From Saprospiraceae bacterium (GTDB lineage Bacteria > Bacteroidota > Bacteroidia > Chitinophagales > Saprospiraceae), in NCBI GenBank assembly GCA_027488935.1, contig JAIYAP010000031.1:83239-147238 (forward strand): 64,000 nucleotides of DNA, read 5' to 3'. A program made the translations under genes and the position numbers. The notes below the pieces were generated by a model. It was not told the origin of the DNA and searched no databases. It saw only the letters and a program-made list of their open reading frames with translations. Positions 55,301 to 64,000 of the stretch are shown one piece after another; within the stretch, counting starts at the first letter, position 1, and each line of letters starts with the position of its first letter.

Positions 55301-58300
55301 GAAATTCGGAATCTGACCAGGCAGGTCGTGTACACCCGCTTCACCGGTGATCAGGTTGGTTACATCAGGCCAGGTAAATACGTCGCCATTGACAAAATCG
55401 TCGGCGTCGAGCTGGTCGTTGTTGCCCTGGTTGAACAAGGTCGGGATAAAGTCGGCTGGGCCGTCGGCTTTGAGCATGTATTTGCCGTTGATCAGGCCAA
55501 AGAAATAATACATGCCCGGGTTGCCATTTTTGACGCCGGTCGTTTGGGTGTATAAGCGGTTATCGGCAAGCGTGGTCAGGTCGCCATCGGGACCCGCCCA
55601 GGTAAGCGCAACCGCTACACCGTTCAAGCCGGGTTCGTTGGCCGGATCGTTTTGAATGCCATCATAATTGCGGTCTTCCCAAATGCGGTTGCCGACCATA
55701 CCTACTTCGAGGATATAATCTTCCACCTCACCGAGCGGCAATTCGGCACCGCTGAAAGTGCCCGGGCCATCGGCTTGCAGTCCGCCGTTTGGAGACAGAC
55801 GGAAACGCGCATACACCTTGCCTGCATTGAATTTGGCATTGGCGGGTACCGGGAAACAGAATTGCGCATTAGCAACACCCCCCACCGGGATCGCGCCGCT
55901 GTTGCTCCATTGCAGGGCTTCGGAAGCATCGAGTGCGCCGTTGCCGTCCCAGTCGATCCAGCCTTGCAGTACTGCAGCGGAATTGGTGGCATTTTGGGCC
56001 GTTACCCGAATGCAGGCATCGAAGGAAGGCACCAAAGGTGTTTCGAATACAATGCCGTTTTCGTCGTCGTTGCAAGTTGTATTTTTATCAAAACACTGGA
56101 AGTTGATGGTCACCGTACCTGCAATTTTCACCAATTCGAGCGCAAGGCCTTCTTGTTGGGCCAAACAGGAAATCAAGGAATTGGCATTGCCTGTGTAAGC
56201 CCCAATTGCAGGCGTTCCGCTCACAATTACCTGGCTGCCCAACACGGCAGCAAATCCGCCCGCAGCATTAATCTGGGGTGAGAAATCGCCATTTACAATC
56301 AAAAACTCAAGCTGTCCGGCGGTATTGATGCGTTTCAGGATCAATTTGTTTTCACACAGGAAAGAGGCAGCTGAAACGACACCCAAAGGATCACCGACGC
56401 AATTTTGCTGGTCGATGCTGAGGGTATTGATGCCATCATCGCCATCACCACTGTCCGTGGTCAATTGGTCATACACCCCGGCATCGTCATCCGGCGTGCC
56501 ATCGCGTTCTGCGTCTACGCAGGAACCGAGGGTTAGTTTCGGATAGGTGGCGTGTGCGGCAGCATCGGCGGCTAACGTAGTATTGAAAGCCGATCCATTT
56601 TCGGGCAAATCGCCATAATCGAGGAAGCCGAACGCAAAGTCGTGGGTTTCATCCGATTGTGCATCGGCAAAACCAGCGCCAATGCCCACGTCGCCGATGC
56701 CTGTTTCACCTGTTGGCAGGTTTAAAGGATCGGCAATCGTAAATACTTGGGTAACGACCGACAAATCGCCACCGGAAATTTCGCCATCGCTGTCTGTATC
56801 TTCGTTAGAAAGCCCGTTGTTGCCAGGTGTGGCCATGGCTGGCGCGATCACTTTCAAACGGTAGGTACCTTGTAAAATGCCTGCGAAGTAGTATAAACCA
56901 CCCAGATTGGTTTGGGTTTCGTACACGCGGTTATCGCCTCCAGTATTCAAGTCGTTGTCCGGACCAGCCCAGGTGAGTTCAACCGGTACGTTTGCAATAC
57001 CAGGCTCCCCTGCATCTTGTGTACCATTAAAATTCACATCGTTCCAAACCAGGTTGCCCAAACGGCTCACTTTTACCGGATAATCTTCCATTTCACCGCC
57101 GATTGCCATGCCGTAGGATGGGTATCCACCGGTATGGGTCAAACGGAAACGGGCATTGGCGCTGCCGCCCTGGAAGGTAGCATCCGCCGGAACCGGGAAA
57201 CAATACAGCGCATTGCTTACGCCGCCTGTTGGAATAATACCGCCGTTGCTCAGGGTGATTAATTCACCGGCATCGAGGAAATCACCGTCGCCGTTGAAAT
57301 CAATCCAGCCTTGCAAGACGGCCGTGCTGCCGGTGGTATTTACCGCATTTACATTGATACAAGCCTCAATACCCTGTACCAGAGGTGTTACAAAGGTGAT
57401 TCCGTTTTCGTCATCGCCGGTTGGGCAGGTGCCGTATTTCGGCGTGCCTTGTTGCGCATCGTCGCCGCCATTGAGTTCACCATCCACACAAGTACCGAGG
57501 TACAGGTTTGGATTTAAAATATGGTAAGCGCCGTTGGCCGGACCGTTCTGGGTAGCGTAGGAGTTGGCCAAATCGCCGTAATCCGTTGCATAATAACCGG
57601 CATCTACCGACAAATCTTCTTCGCCGGAAAGGAGTTGGTTGATGGGTGCCTTACCCGTTGGGTCAATGTCGGAGTCGGCATCATCGTTGCCGCCTGCCGT
57701 ATTGGCCTGGGTAATGAGGAAACCGTTCGGCGTGGTAAAGGTCAAGGTGTAGGTACCTGGAATCAGGTTTCCGAAGATATAACTGCCATCTGAACCGGTG
57801 GTTGCGGAGCCCGAAACAGGGGTTCCATTTCCGGTTTGACCATTCAAGGTAAGTTGCACGCCCGATTTACCTGCTTCACCCGGATTTTGTTCCCCGTTGG
57901 CATTATAATCGTCCCATACTCTGTCGCCGATTCGTGCATACCGGTAGAAACCGGCATCGTAGGTCTCGTTGTTTTCACCGGAAACCAGCACTTCATTGGT
58001 GGTGGTGTTGTTGCCGGTAAATGCGTCGCTGTCTTTGGTATCGTCGGCATTTTCATTTACATACGTTACCGCATTGAAGCCGCTTGGGATTGGGAACGTC
58101 AGTTTATACGTACCTGGAATGAGGTTATCAAACAAATAATGGCCGTAAATGTCGGTCAGGATGGTTTGGTTCACTGCATTGCCCTGGCCATCCGTGCCCG
58201 TGAGCGTCACTGAAGCGTTGCCGATGGCAGGTTCGTTGTTTTCCTGGATACCGTTGGCGTTGATGTCTTCCCACACATAGTCACCGATGCTGGGCGGACG

Positions 58301-61300
58301 GTAGAAACCGGCGTCGTAAGAAATGTTGTTTTCTTCGGAAACGAGCACTTCAAACACGGTAGCACCCGTATTCAAGTCGGCATCGGAATCATTTTCGTCG
58401 GTACCATCGGGGTCATTTGCGTTGGTGCGTACGTAACCTGCGGGAGTAACAAAAGAGAGTTGGTAGCTACCAGGCACGAGTGTGGTGGAGCCGGAGCTGG
58501 TTGCACCAAATACAAATTGGCCATTGGCATCGGTGGTGGTACTCATACTCACCTGGGATCCGTCGCCGCTTGTTCCCGTGAGGAGCACCAATGCACCTGA
58601 AATGCCCGGTTCTCCGATGTCAATAAGGCCGTTTCCGTTTAAGTCATCCCACACCAGATTACCGATGCGGGTCGGAATATAATACCCCGCATCGAGGGTA
58701 CGCAGGGTATCCGCCACCAGGATATCGAAGGGATCGCTGAATCCCAGGGCACCATAATCGGAATCCAAGGCTTCTTCCGTGCCTTTACTTGGCGCTGTTG
58801 GAATGTAACCAGCTGGAATGCCGAACAGCACGGTGTAGGTACCGGGGTCTACATTGGTAAATTGGTAATCGCCGTTTGCGCCTGAACTTACAGTTTGGGT
58901 GACGGGAGCAGCATCGCACAGTTTTGTTCCTTGCAGGGTTACGGAAACGCCGGAAATACCCGGTTCGCCCGGATCCTGTATGCCGTTGCCGTTTTGATCG
59001 TGCCAAATTTTATCGCCCACCAGCGATTTCACCGTGGTAACCACCACAGAGAAGGAGCACGTGGCGGTGTTGCCTTTCAAATCGGATAACTGGTAACTTA
59101 CCACAGATGTGCCTACTTCGAAGGAATAGGACGCATTCAACGGATCAATGTTTACCGGACCGTACACGGCATTGTTCGGATTCAGAATGCGGAAATCGTA
59201 TTGGCCGATCTGGCAGTTGTCGGTCGCGCCCGGGTGTATCCAGGTGCGTGTGGCGTAACAAGGGTATTGGTCGGTGGTACTGGCCGTTAAGTTGGGTGGA
59301 CAGTTGGTCACTAACGGATTTTCGTTGTCGTTTAAAGTCAAACTCGTGGTACAGGAACTGATGTTCCCCGCTTCATCGGTAACGGTGTATTGCACTACCT
59401 GCACAGAATTGTGTGCTGTACCGAAGCTGGAATTTGCCGCAGGCGTTTGCACTTTGACCAAATTTGCGCCGTTCGTGCAGTTATCGGCCACCACCAATTC
59501 GGCCAAAAGGTTGGGGACTAAACCCGTACAATCACCCGCGCCATTAGAGTTCGTATTAATGACCCGACTCGGTGGACAAACACTGATGATCGGTGCGGTT
59601 TGATCCGTGATTTGAATCGTATATGAACAAGTAGCCGTGTTTCCATAAATGTCCGTTGCGGTCCAGGCCACGACGGTATTACCCAATGGGAATACCTGTC
59701 CAATCACCGAATTGGTATTGTTTACACTGTTTTGCAGCGTAGCCAAGGCACAATTGTCGGTGGCGGAGGCATTCAATGGCAGGGTACCGATAAAGTTGCA
59801 ATTGGCGCTGGCATCGAAATCCTGCACACCGGCCGGACAAACCAGTTTAGGCGATTGGGCATCCCGCACGATCAGGGAAGCCTGGCAGAGCGATACATTG
59901 CCTGCACCATCCTGGGCTTTGAACGTAACGGATTGCACCACATTTACCGGAACATAGGTACCCGGAACCGGGCCGCTGATTTGGGTGATCACTACCTGTC
60001 CACTGCAATTATCTGTAGCACCTGGCGGGGTAAAGAACACATTGGCCCCGCAGTTGTCTACGTCGTTGTTCAGCACAATGGTATCCGGGCAATTGACATA
60101 AATGGGCACTTCATCATCTACAATCGTCACCACGGCTGTACAGAAGGTCGAATTACCGGCCTCATCTACCACCGTCATCACCACCACTTCGCTGTCGCCG
60201 TGGTTGCCGGAGAACGTCGCGCCCACTGCCGGCGACTGGGTTTTAATCAGGTTGGCAAAAGACGTACAGTTGTCGGTGGCCGCAAGCGCACCGATGAAAT
60301 TCGGTACTGCACCCGCACAATCGCCCAGGCCGTTGCTGGACGTAAGCATCGTTTGGTTGGGTGGACAAACGGTAATGATGGGCGCGTCATCATCCACCAC
60401 ATTTACGTTCATCACGCAGGTCCTGTTGTTGTTGTTTACATCAGTTGCACTCCAGGTGATGGCGGTGCTTCCTTTGGGTAAAACAACGGTATTCAACTGC
60501 GTACCCGTGCCCGAATAAGCGCCGGTAGCGGTAAAAGACAAACCGGCGGCACCTGCTTTTAACCCGCAATTATCGGAAGCAAAGGCGTTAAATCCTGTTC
60601 CGGCGATGGTATAGCTGCAATTACCCAGGTTGGTCCCGAGGGTTACCGGAATCGTTGGGCAAGTGATTGCGGGTAGTTCGTTGTCGACCACCGTTACCGT
60701 AAAGGAACAGGTCGCATTGTTTCCGCCAAAATCGTTGGCCGTGTAGGAAATCGTTTGGGTATTGCCAACCGCCAGTGCGCTGCCCGGGGCTGGTCCGCCA
60801 TTTTGGGTGACCGTTGCCGAACCGCAATTGTCGCTGGCCGTTGGAATAGACCAGGAAACAACGCCCGTGCACAATCCGGGGGTATTGTTGAAGGTCTGGT
60901 TGCTTGGGCAGTTTGAAATAACGGGGGCCGTATCGTCTTGTGTTGTGCTGGTAAAAGTGGTCGTGGAAACACAACCATTCAAGGTGGCCGAAACCGTCAC
61001 GGTGTAGGTGCCTTCTGTCAAACCGGCGGTAAATGCCGGAATAACAGCGCCGGAGCCAGTGCTGGTTCCATTGGCCAGGCCTGCTAAGGCACCACCCGTC
61101 CAGCTGAATACCGTTGCGGCATTGCTTGGCGTAGATGCCAAAGGCGTAGCGCTTACGGGTTTGCCTGGACAAATCGGTCCTTTGTTTGCAATTGCATTGA
61201 TCGTCGTACCAATGCCGGTCACAATCGAAGCAGCGGCAGTACCTGTACAATTGGCATTGTCTGTCACCGTAACCGTGTAAGTACCTGTTCCCAGGTTGGT

Positions 61301-64000
61301 GGCCGTGGTGGTGGTTTGGTTTCCGGCGGAGGCTGGCCATTGGTACGTATAAGGCGGTGTGCCGCCTGTTGCACCTACTGTTGCAGTCCCCGAAGATCCA
61401 CTGCATGCAGCAGTAAAGGAAGTGATGGATACTTGCAGGTTGTTTGCCTGGTTCACCTGTACACTGGCGGTTTGCTCGCAGGTACTGGAACCTTGTGGCG
61501 TCAGGGTGACGGTATAAACACCCGCTGCGAGCCCGGTAATGGTGGGCGATGTGCCGCCATTGCTCCATAAATAGGAATAAGGTGGTACGCCACCCGTGTG
61601 GCTCACCGTTGCCGTGCCAGTATTGCCCCCTGCACACACTACGTCCGTTTTAGACATCGTGACGGTGGCACCAACTACGGAAATATTTGCTGTCGCAGAC
61701 GCCGAACATCCGCCCACATCTGTAACCGTTACGGTATAATTGCCGGCTTGTGCCGTGGTAAGTCCGGCGATGGTTGGGTTCTGGGTATTGGACGTATAAT
61801 TACCCGGACCTGCCCAGCTATACCCGGCATAAGCGCCGGAACCGCCTGATGCATTGGCGAATAAATTAAGGGTACCAGATGCACAAACGGGTGTATTGCT
61901 GGAAATAGCCACACTCGGTGCACTGTTGTTGGACACCGACATGCTGGTGGAGGCGGTCGAGGTGCAACCATTGGCATCGGTAACCACCAGGTTGTAGATA
62001 CCGCCCTGACTGGCTGAATTCGCCACAAAACCAGTTGGATTTGCCTGCGTAGAAGCGTAACCGAGGGGTCCATTCCAGGTATATCCTGTGTACGATCCCG
62101 AACCACCCGTAGTATTGGAGGTAAGCAAGGCCGTTGCGCCAAAACACAAGGGACCGTTATTGGCCGCCGTGACAGTTGGCAAAGGTTTTATGACGGCCGT
62201 GGTAACAGCAGTTCCGGTACAACCATTTGTATCGGTTACTTTAATGGTGTACACGCCGTTAGAAAACGTACTGGTTGTAAACGGAAAAGGATTTTGGAAA
62301 GTCGCCGAATAACCAGAACCCGCAGGGCCTGTCCATAAAAAAGCATAGGTACCGGTGCCGCCCTGGGGCAAAGCAGTGAGGGTTAACAAACTGCCCTGAC
62401 AGGTGGGGCCTGAATTGGACGCCGTTATGGTCGGATTGCTGAAACCTGTAACGGTTTTACTCGCCGTTGCGCTACACCCGGAATTATCGGTTACCGTAAG
62501 CGTATAAATGCCTTCTGCTGCGGTGGTGAGCATAAAAGGCGTGGGATCTTCCAGCGCAGAAGTAAATCCATTCGGACCCGACCAGGCAAAGGTGGTATAG
62601 GGCGGATTTCCGCCGGATGGTGTGGCATTAAAGGCCAGGTTGTTGTTCAAACAAGTGGGCCCTGTGGTAATCGTTATGGAAGACGTCGGACGAACTGTTA
62701 CACTAGTGGTAGCAGTACCGGAGCAGCTGTTGCCGTCTGTAACCGTCACGGTGTACGTGCCAGCGGAAGCAGATACGGCATTAAATCCTGCCGGATCCTC
62801 CACAGCAGCGGTAAAGCTGTTTGGACCTTGCCATGAAAAGGTATAGTTTCCGTTTCCACCCTGGGGTGTTGACGTGAGCAATACAGGTGTACCTATGCAC
62901 ACCGGAGTATTCGAAGCGGCTGTGACGGATGGTTTGGCATTCACCTGAATGATGCGGGTGGCCACCGTTGCACAACCATTGGCAGCAGTTACGGTAACCG
63001 TGTAGGTGCCTGCAGCACTGGAAATGGCCGCAAAGGGTGCAGGATTTTGGGCTGCGGAGGTAAAATTGAGTGGACCAGCCCAGTTAAAGGTGTAGGGTGC
63101 GGTTCCTCCAGTTGGGGAGGATGTAAGTAGAATATTAGTGCCCACACAAACCGGGCTGTTGCCGGTGGTTACAACCGTGGGAGCCACATTGACGGTGGAA
63201 ACCACGATGGCCCTGGAGGCGGTGGCGGTACAGCCATTGCCGTCTGTAACGGTAACGGTATAAGTACCCGTTGCCGCAGCCGATCCCGGGAACGGAATCG
63301 GGTTAGCAAGGGTAGCCGTAAAATTATTGGGGCCGTTCCACAAATAGGTGTACGGCGCGGTTCCGCCCGTTGTGCTGGAAGTAAGGGTTACATTGCTTCC
63401 CTGACAAACGGGGGTTGCGCCGTTTGCGGTGATGGTCGGACCCGCATTTACCGCCACCGTTTTGGTGGATGTGGATACGCAGCCGCCGTTGGAAGTGACG
63501 CTTATGAGGTAATTTCCTGCGGCTGCTACCGTGGCGTTGAAGCTGGCAGGATTCTGTACGCTGGCATTGAAATTATTGGGGCCCGTCCAGGCATAATTAT
63601 AAGGTGTTGTCCCACCCGTAGCCGTTACGGTAAGTGTTATGGGTGAGCCGACGCAAACGGGCGTGCTGGCGGTTGCAACCAGGGTTGGTTTGGCTTCTGA
63701 TTTAAAAACCACTGCCTGCGTCCTGGTGACGGTACAGCCCTTGTTATCGGTGACCGTAAGTTGGTAGTTTCCGCCGGTCCCGGCAGCCGCAGCAAAAGGC
63801 GTTGGATCTTCCTGGGTGGAAGTGTAACTATTCGGGCCGCTCCATGCAAAAGTGTAGGGTGCCGAGCCGCTGCCTGGCGTGGAGAGCAAGGTGATTTGAT
63901 CCCCGATACAAACAATATTCGACGATCCTGTAAGTGTAACCGTTGGCGCTGGATGCACAACCACACTGGCCACGCCGGTACATTGGGCCACATTGGTAAC
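49325..64000 (-). CDS. Giant multidomain adhesin with T9SS sorting domain (5' end outside window)
   Basis: At least 4,891 codons; the frame is open to base 64000, so the N-terminus lies beyond the window. From N to C: about a dozen Ig/SprB-like modules of about 80 residues (pattern PVCxGxxxxLT...YTVTVTDxNGC, bases 61.0-64 kb), then HYR-like modules with DNC motifs (59.0-61.0 kb). SdrD-B/Cna-B-like modules such as IGDRVWDDYNANG follow near 59.0, 58.6, 58.25, 57.9, 57.05, 55.7 and 54.65 kb. The later ones alternate with GEVED-type domains (GEVEDYxxxV). More HYR-like modules come next, then a dockerin-like pair (DLVLISRHILGI and FDIVELRRLILG, about 50.2-50.35 kb), and a T9SS sorting domain (NQPNPFVHKTMIPFNLPEAS) at the end. 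It is probably a cell-surface filament or adhesin in gliding, attachment or predation; the role is inferred from domain content. A terminator follows. Confidence 0.92.
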   Translation of the reverse strand, partial: VTNVAQCTGVASVVVHPAPTVTLTGSSNIVCIGDQITLLSTPGSGSAPYTFAWSGPNSYTSTQEDPTPFAAAAGTGGNYQLTVTDNKGCTVTRTQAVVFKSEAKPTLVATASTPVCVGSPITLTVTATGGTTPYNYAWTGPNNFNASVQNPASFNATVAAAGNYLISVTSNGGCVSTSTKTVAVNAGPTITANGATPVCQGSNVTLTSSTTGGTAPYTYLWNGPNNFTATLANPIPFPGSAAATGTYTVTVTDGNGCTATASRAIVVSTVNVAPTVVTTGNSPVCVGTNILLTSSPTGGTAPYTFNWAGPLNFTSAAQNPAPFAAISSAAGTYTVTVTAANGCATVATRIIQVNAKPSVTAASNTPVCIGTPVLLTSTPQGGNGNYTFSWQGPNSFTAAVEDPAGFNAVSASAGTYTVTVTDGNSCSGTATTSVTVRPTSSITITTGPTCLNNNLAFNATPSGGNPPYTTFAWSGPNGFTSALEDPTPFMLTTAAEGIYTLTVTDNSGCSATASKTVTGFSNPTITASNSGPTCQGSLLTLTALPQGGTGTYAFLWTGPAGSGYSATFQNPFPFTTSTFSNGVYTIKVTDTNGCTGTAVTTAVIKPLPTVTAANNGPLCFGATALLTSNTTGGSGSYTGYTWNGPLGYASTQANPTGFVANSASQGGIYNLVVTDANGCTSTASTSMSVSNNSAPSVAISSNTPVCASGTLNLFANASGGSGAYAGYSWAGPGNYTSNTQNPTIAGLTTAQAGNYTVTVTDVGGCSASATANISVVGATVTMSKTDVVCAGGNTGTATVSHTGGVPPYSYLWSNGGTSPTITGLAAGVYTVTLTPQGSSTCEQTASVQVNQANNLQVSITSFTAACSGSSGTATVGATGGTPPYTYQWPASAGNQTTTTATNLGTGTYTVTVTDNANCTGTAAASIVTGIGTTINAIANKGPICPGKPVSATPLASTPSNAATVFSWTGGALAGLANGTSTGSGAVIPAFTAGLTEGTYTVTVSATLNGCVSTTTFTSTTQDDTAPVISNCPSNQTFNNTPGLCTGVVSWSIPTASDNCGSATVTQNGGPAPGSALAVGNTQTISYTANDFGGNNATCSFTVTVVDNELPAITCPTIPVTLGTNLGNCSYTIAGTGFNAFASDNCGLKAGAAGLSFTATGAYSGTGTQLNTVVLPKGSTAITWSATDVNNNNRTCVMNVNVVDDDAPIITVCPPNQTMLTSSNGLGDCAGAVPNFIGALAATDNCTSFANLIKTQSPAVGATFSGNHGDSEVVVMTVVDEAGNSTFCTAVVTIVDDEVPIYVNCPDTIVLNNDVDNCGANVFFTPPGATDNCSGQVVITQISGPVPGTYVPVNVVQSVTFKAQDGAGNVSLCQASLIVRDAQSPKLVCPAGVQDFDASANCNFIGTLPLNASATDNCALATLQNSVNNTNSVIGQVFPLGNTVVAWTATDIYGNTATCSYTIQITDQTAPIISVCPPSRVINTNSNGAGDCTGLVPNLLAELVVADNCTNGANLVKVQTPAANSSFGTAHNSVQVVQYTVTDEAGNISSCTTSLTLNDNENPLVTNCPPNLTASTTDQYPCYATRTWIHPGATDNCQIGQYDFRILNPNNAVYGPVNIDPLNASYSFEVGTSVVSYQLSDLKGNTATCSFSVVVTTVKSLVGDKIWHDQNGNGIQDPGEPGISGVSVTLQGTKLCDAAPVTQTVSSGANGDYQFTNVDPGTYTVLFGIPAGYIPTAPSKGTEEALDSDYGALGFSDPFDILVADTLRTLDAGYYIPTRIGNLVWDDLNGNGLIDIGEPGISGALVLLTGTSGDGSQVSMSTTTDANGQFVFGATSSGSTTLVPGSYQLSFVTPAGYVRTNANDPDGTDENDSDADLNTGATVFEVLVSEENNISYDAGFYRPPSIGDYVWEDINANGIQENNEPAIGNASVTLTGTDGQGNAVNQTILTDIYGHYLFDNLIPGTYKLTFPIPSGFNAVTYVNENADDTKDSDAFTGNNTTTNEVLVSGENNETYDAGFYRYARIGDRVWDDYNANGEQNPGEAGKSGVQLTLNGQTGNGTPVSGSATTGSDGSYIFGNLIPGTYTLTFTTPNGFLITQANTAGGNDDADSDIDPTGKAPINQLLSGEEDLSVDAGYYATDYGDLANSYATQNGPANGAYHILNPNLYLGTCVDGELNGGDDAQQGTPKYGTCPTGDDENGITFVTPLVQGIEACINVNAVNTTGSTAVLQGWIDFNGDGDFLDAGELITLSNGGIIPTGGVSNALYCFPVPADATFQGGSANARFRLTHTGGYPSYGMAIGGEMEDYPVKVSRLGNLVWNDVNFNGTQDAGEPGIANVPVELTWAGPDNDLNTGGDNRVYETQTNLGGLYYFAGILQGTYRLKVIAPAMATPGNNGLSNEDTDSDGEISGGDLSVVTQVFTIADPLNLPTGETGIGDVGIGAGFADAQSDETHDFAFGFLDYGDLPENGSAFNTTLAADAAAHATYPKLTLGSCVDAERDGTPDDDAGVYDQLTTDSGDGDDGINTLSIDQQNCVGDPLGVVSAASFLCENKLILKRINTAGQLEFLIVNGDFSPQINAAGGFAAVLGSQVIVSGTPAIGAYTGNANSLISCLAQQEGLALELVKIAGTVTINFQCFDKNTTCNDDENGIVFETPLVPSFDACIRVTAQNATNSAAVLQGWIDWDGNGALDASEALQWSNSGAIPVGGVANAQFCFPVPANAKFNAGKVYARFRLSPNGGLQADGPGTFSGAELPLGEVEDYILEVGMVGNRIWEDRNYDGIQNDPANEPGLNGVAVALTWAGPDGDLTTLADNRLYTQTTGVKNGNPGMYYFFGLINGKYMLKADGPADFIPTLFNQGNNDQLDADDFVNGDVFTWPDVTNLITGEAGVHDLPGQIPNFPDKHDDQTHDMGFVAVDLGDNPNTYATLTANNGARATIVPGLFLGTGIDSESDGQPDPQSGNDPTGGDDNDPSTYNVGSVPASGDDEDGFNLLTPIIPGFEACASIQTTVPGAPYTPAYVSVWLDLNGNAAFDLNEKLTFTSIDGATVNTAAPQLPQGQATRRYCFQVPTDAVYNNGNAYFRIRLNTTADIPPTGTVPFGEVEDYWKPVARSGNFVWMDSDIEGDQDVSEMPLAGVTMVLRWAGEDQNFNTADDRTYGNLTDANGRYGWLGLISGPYRIAPLKYLGGSNPVNGIAPNGKILTIPNLAPANDFNDSDAAPFMALAVPDMLTNFLVTGEDGLYDNNGQLSFPDNQEDNSLDAGFIDEPKIASALQISGIEKATSGTCGHFDVIMTLCIQNSGKVPVNNLEATLDLGGSNAFGSMFSGFVPNGAPAISSSDAQQNPGLAANYDGTTNIALFNGNSGLLWPNQKVCVRMRFELNPTAPGAPSAPDVQALVKGFAVNFQNVPIPDFINGGQYMVNDLSDDGDDPLTTNLLAPGDNGTADDPTPLTDCWKIASPLVANDVVHVSMDSTCLALIEASMILEGEADDCTDFNYPLGGYYKVTLRDLNTNQIIPNPLTPDKLGQTIVVEIEHKVSCNKTWGKLILEDKLAPKITCPPNITIACSQPLAPSTTGNVSIQDCSPTTTQIAESVQDNGECGTPRLEMQRTFIVTDSWNNQTTCSHLITVLPFNLPEIVMPADVTVDCETAYLNPNATAPIVTGQPSINGSPVGASLCSATLGYTDVVTYGCSGNYDIFRTWVVSNSCLPTGPGNPIEYLQRIRVKDFGGPVFTCPGNITVSTDPFTCCATAPLPDVVISEGCSQIINLEARVTGVDPSSGNITTFTIPGTYSDFPGNNYWKPDTLAVFAFTQCLPEGNTYTVKYSASDNCANVSSCEFLLTVEDLVLPVSTCDAFTQVGLGNDGIAVIDAATFDDGSKDYCHPVTFRVRPMLSSICQSNAQFEPAITFCCDDIGDSVLVQFRVYDVPVLNDSVGIDEYEGHFNDCMVTVLVEDKIKPNCNAPANVTVSCENFDPSLTAYGLPEILDNCCLDSTKVFQGQIGLSQTLNLSLFDSLCNKGTITRTFRAFDCGGNSSQCTQRIVVNYEQDYYVKFPNDVIVTSCDGTGDFGKPTFVGKDCEALGITFEDQIFTVVPDACFEIQRTWKIINWCTYNPNLPYTIVPNPNPNSNSTSSQNLPGPIVSPAGTPAPWAPTVVKLLPTDPTSTDFSSFWTANVNGYQYVQIIKVQDGQDPAISNCPDSTVVFADQTVNEKYHWNETYWWDNALGIHDLCEGPTDLNITAIDSCSGADLKISYLLFLDLDNDNVQETVISSDQTGLGGLGWNKVPFGNAGNPNYSGGTLRAFDQRPGAANFKYGFALETVVAGNTRIGRVRWNTQANQNTYVVPELPYGKHRILWIVEDGCGNEKTCEYSFEVKDGKAPTVVCLNGLTTNLGAVGISQTLWASDFLQYTEDNCTPVAQLVTGIRKKGTDTGFPYNPDGTPQTSVSYSCTELGTQIVELWSVDKAGNAGYCETYIIIQDNDGVCPSDSNSAKVAGFLLTEAANGLEEGSVEITGTGNAIPSFTFSNLTGASGKYLFNSIPLSSNSTVTPLKDDNHLNGVSTYDLVLISRHILGIDTLDSPYKIIAADANNSESVTNFDIVELRRLILGITIELGSNTSWRFVDKAFVFPDPLQPFLTNFPEFKSILSLSGNRLEEDFVAIKVGDVNTNAIANALMSSDDRSNGTLLFDLEDRQIAAGETFTVALKASEVTTAYQFTLQFPGLEVVDILPGVGMRAENFGVFANAITTSYDGPLAGEFAIRFRALKAGRLSSLLSVSSRITKAEAYQNGTLLDVALRFNQGTNQTVAGVGFELYQNQPNPFVHKTMIPFNLPEASSAVLSIYDETGRLVHRQKGNFAKGYNTVALDLSAMNTSGLLYYKLETDRDAATQKMVQMK

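Noticed and set aside
60621..61637. 338-codon frame overlapping the adhesin on the same strand
   Set aside because: Cys/Arg/Trp-rich out-of-frame shadow of the repeat modules with no recognisable domain.

Overview
The window looks like a chromosome segment from a Bacteroidota bacterium, most likely of the Saprospiraceae type. Four features point that way: secreted proteins ending in type IX secretion (T9SS) sorting domains, a giant adhesin with SdrD-B, GEVED, HYR and Ig-like modules, CHAT/TPR proteins beside a sigma/anti-sigma pair, and the lack of clear Shine-Dalgarno sites. All domain names come from reading motifs by eye; no database search was run. I saw no rRNA, tRNA or CRISPR array.

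Left flank (1-12 kb): an Asp-box propeller/Ig-repeat surface protein, a TPR-CHAT protease-like protein and a secreted subtilisin lie on the + strand. They end at a bidirectional terminator facing an ATGA-overlapping ECF-type sigma factor and a membrane anti-sigma-like/TPR protein on the - strand. From 12 to 14.5 kb is a repeat-rich stretch holding an IS110-family element of about 1.29 kb. Its apparent edges are a 10-bp direct repeat, a structured leader (possible bridge RNA) precedes its transposase, and three strong hairpins abut its end. At 14.5-17.7 kb lie a multi-pass coiled-coil membrane protein and a protein with an N-terminal effector-associated domain (EAD11-like), preceded by a good Bacteroidota-type promoter.

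The core (18.0-47.5 kb) is a defence island of about 28 kb. Thirteen genes are transcribed leftward, and a WYL-domain regulator diverges at the right end. In order of transcription they are: a Dna2-like nuclease-helicase, an Upf1-like SF1 helicase, a UvrD-like helicase-nuclease, a stand-alone PD-(D/E)XK nuclease, a type III methyltransferase (Mod) and a type III restriction helicase (Res) with a degenerate S24/LexA-like tail. Next come a small secreted KTSC-like protein, a RecQ-like helicase with an N-terminal Vsr/DUF559-like nuclease, a tail-anchored coiled-coil protein, a small SH3-like protein, a ZorA-like and a ZorB-like motor pair, and a 1716-residue GHKL (sacsin/Hsp90-type) ATPase ending in a DUF3883-type nuclease domain. 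ZorAB coupled by a TAATG junction to a GHKL-ATPase/nuclease, instead of ZorC/D, ZorE or ZorF/G, is the best candidate for an undescribed system. The ZorAB module is bracketed by direct copies of an IS21-end-like repeat, which suggests it moves as a cassette.

Right flank (47.5-64 kb): a 14-unit, 21-bp minisatellite, a small FN3-like protein, REP-like palindromes, and the 3' part (at least 4,891 codons) of a giant T9SS-exported adhesin on the - strand that runs off the window.
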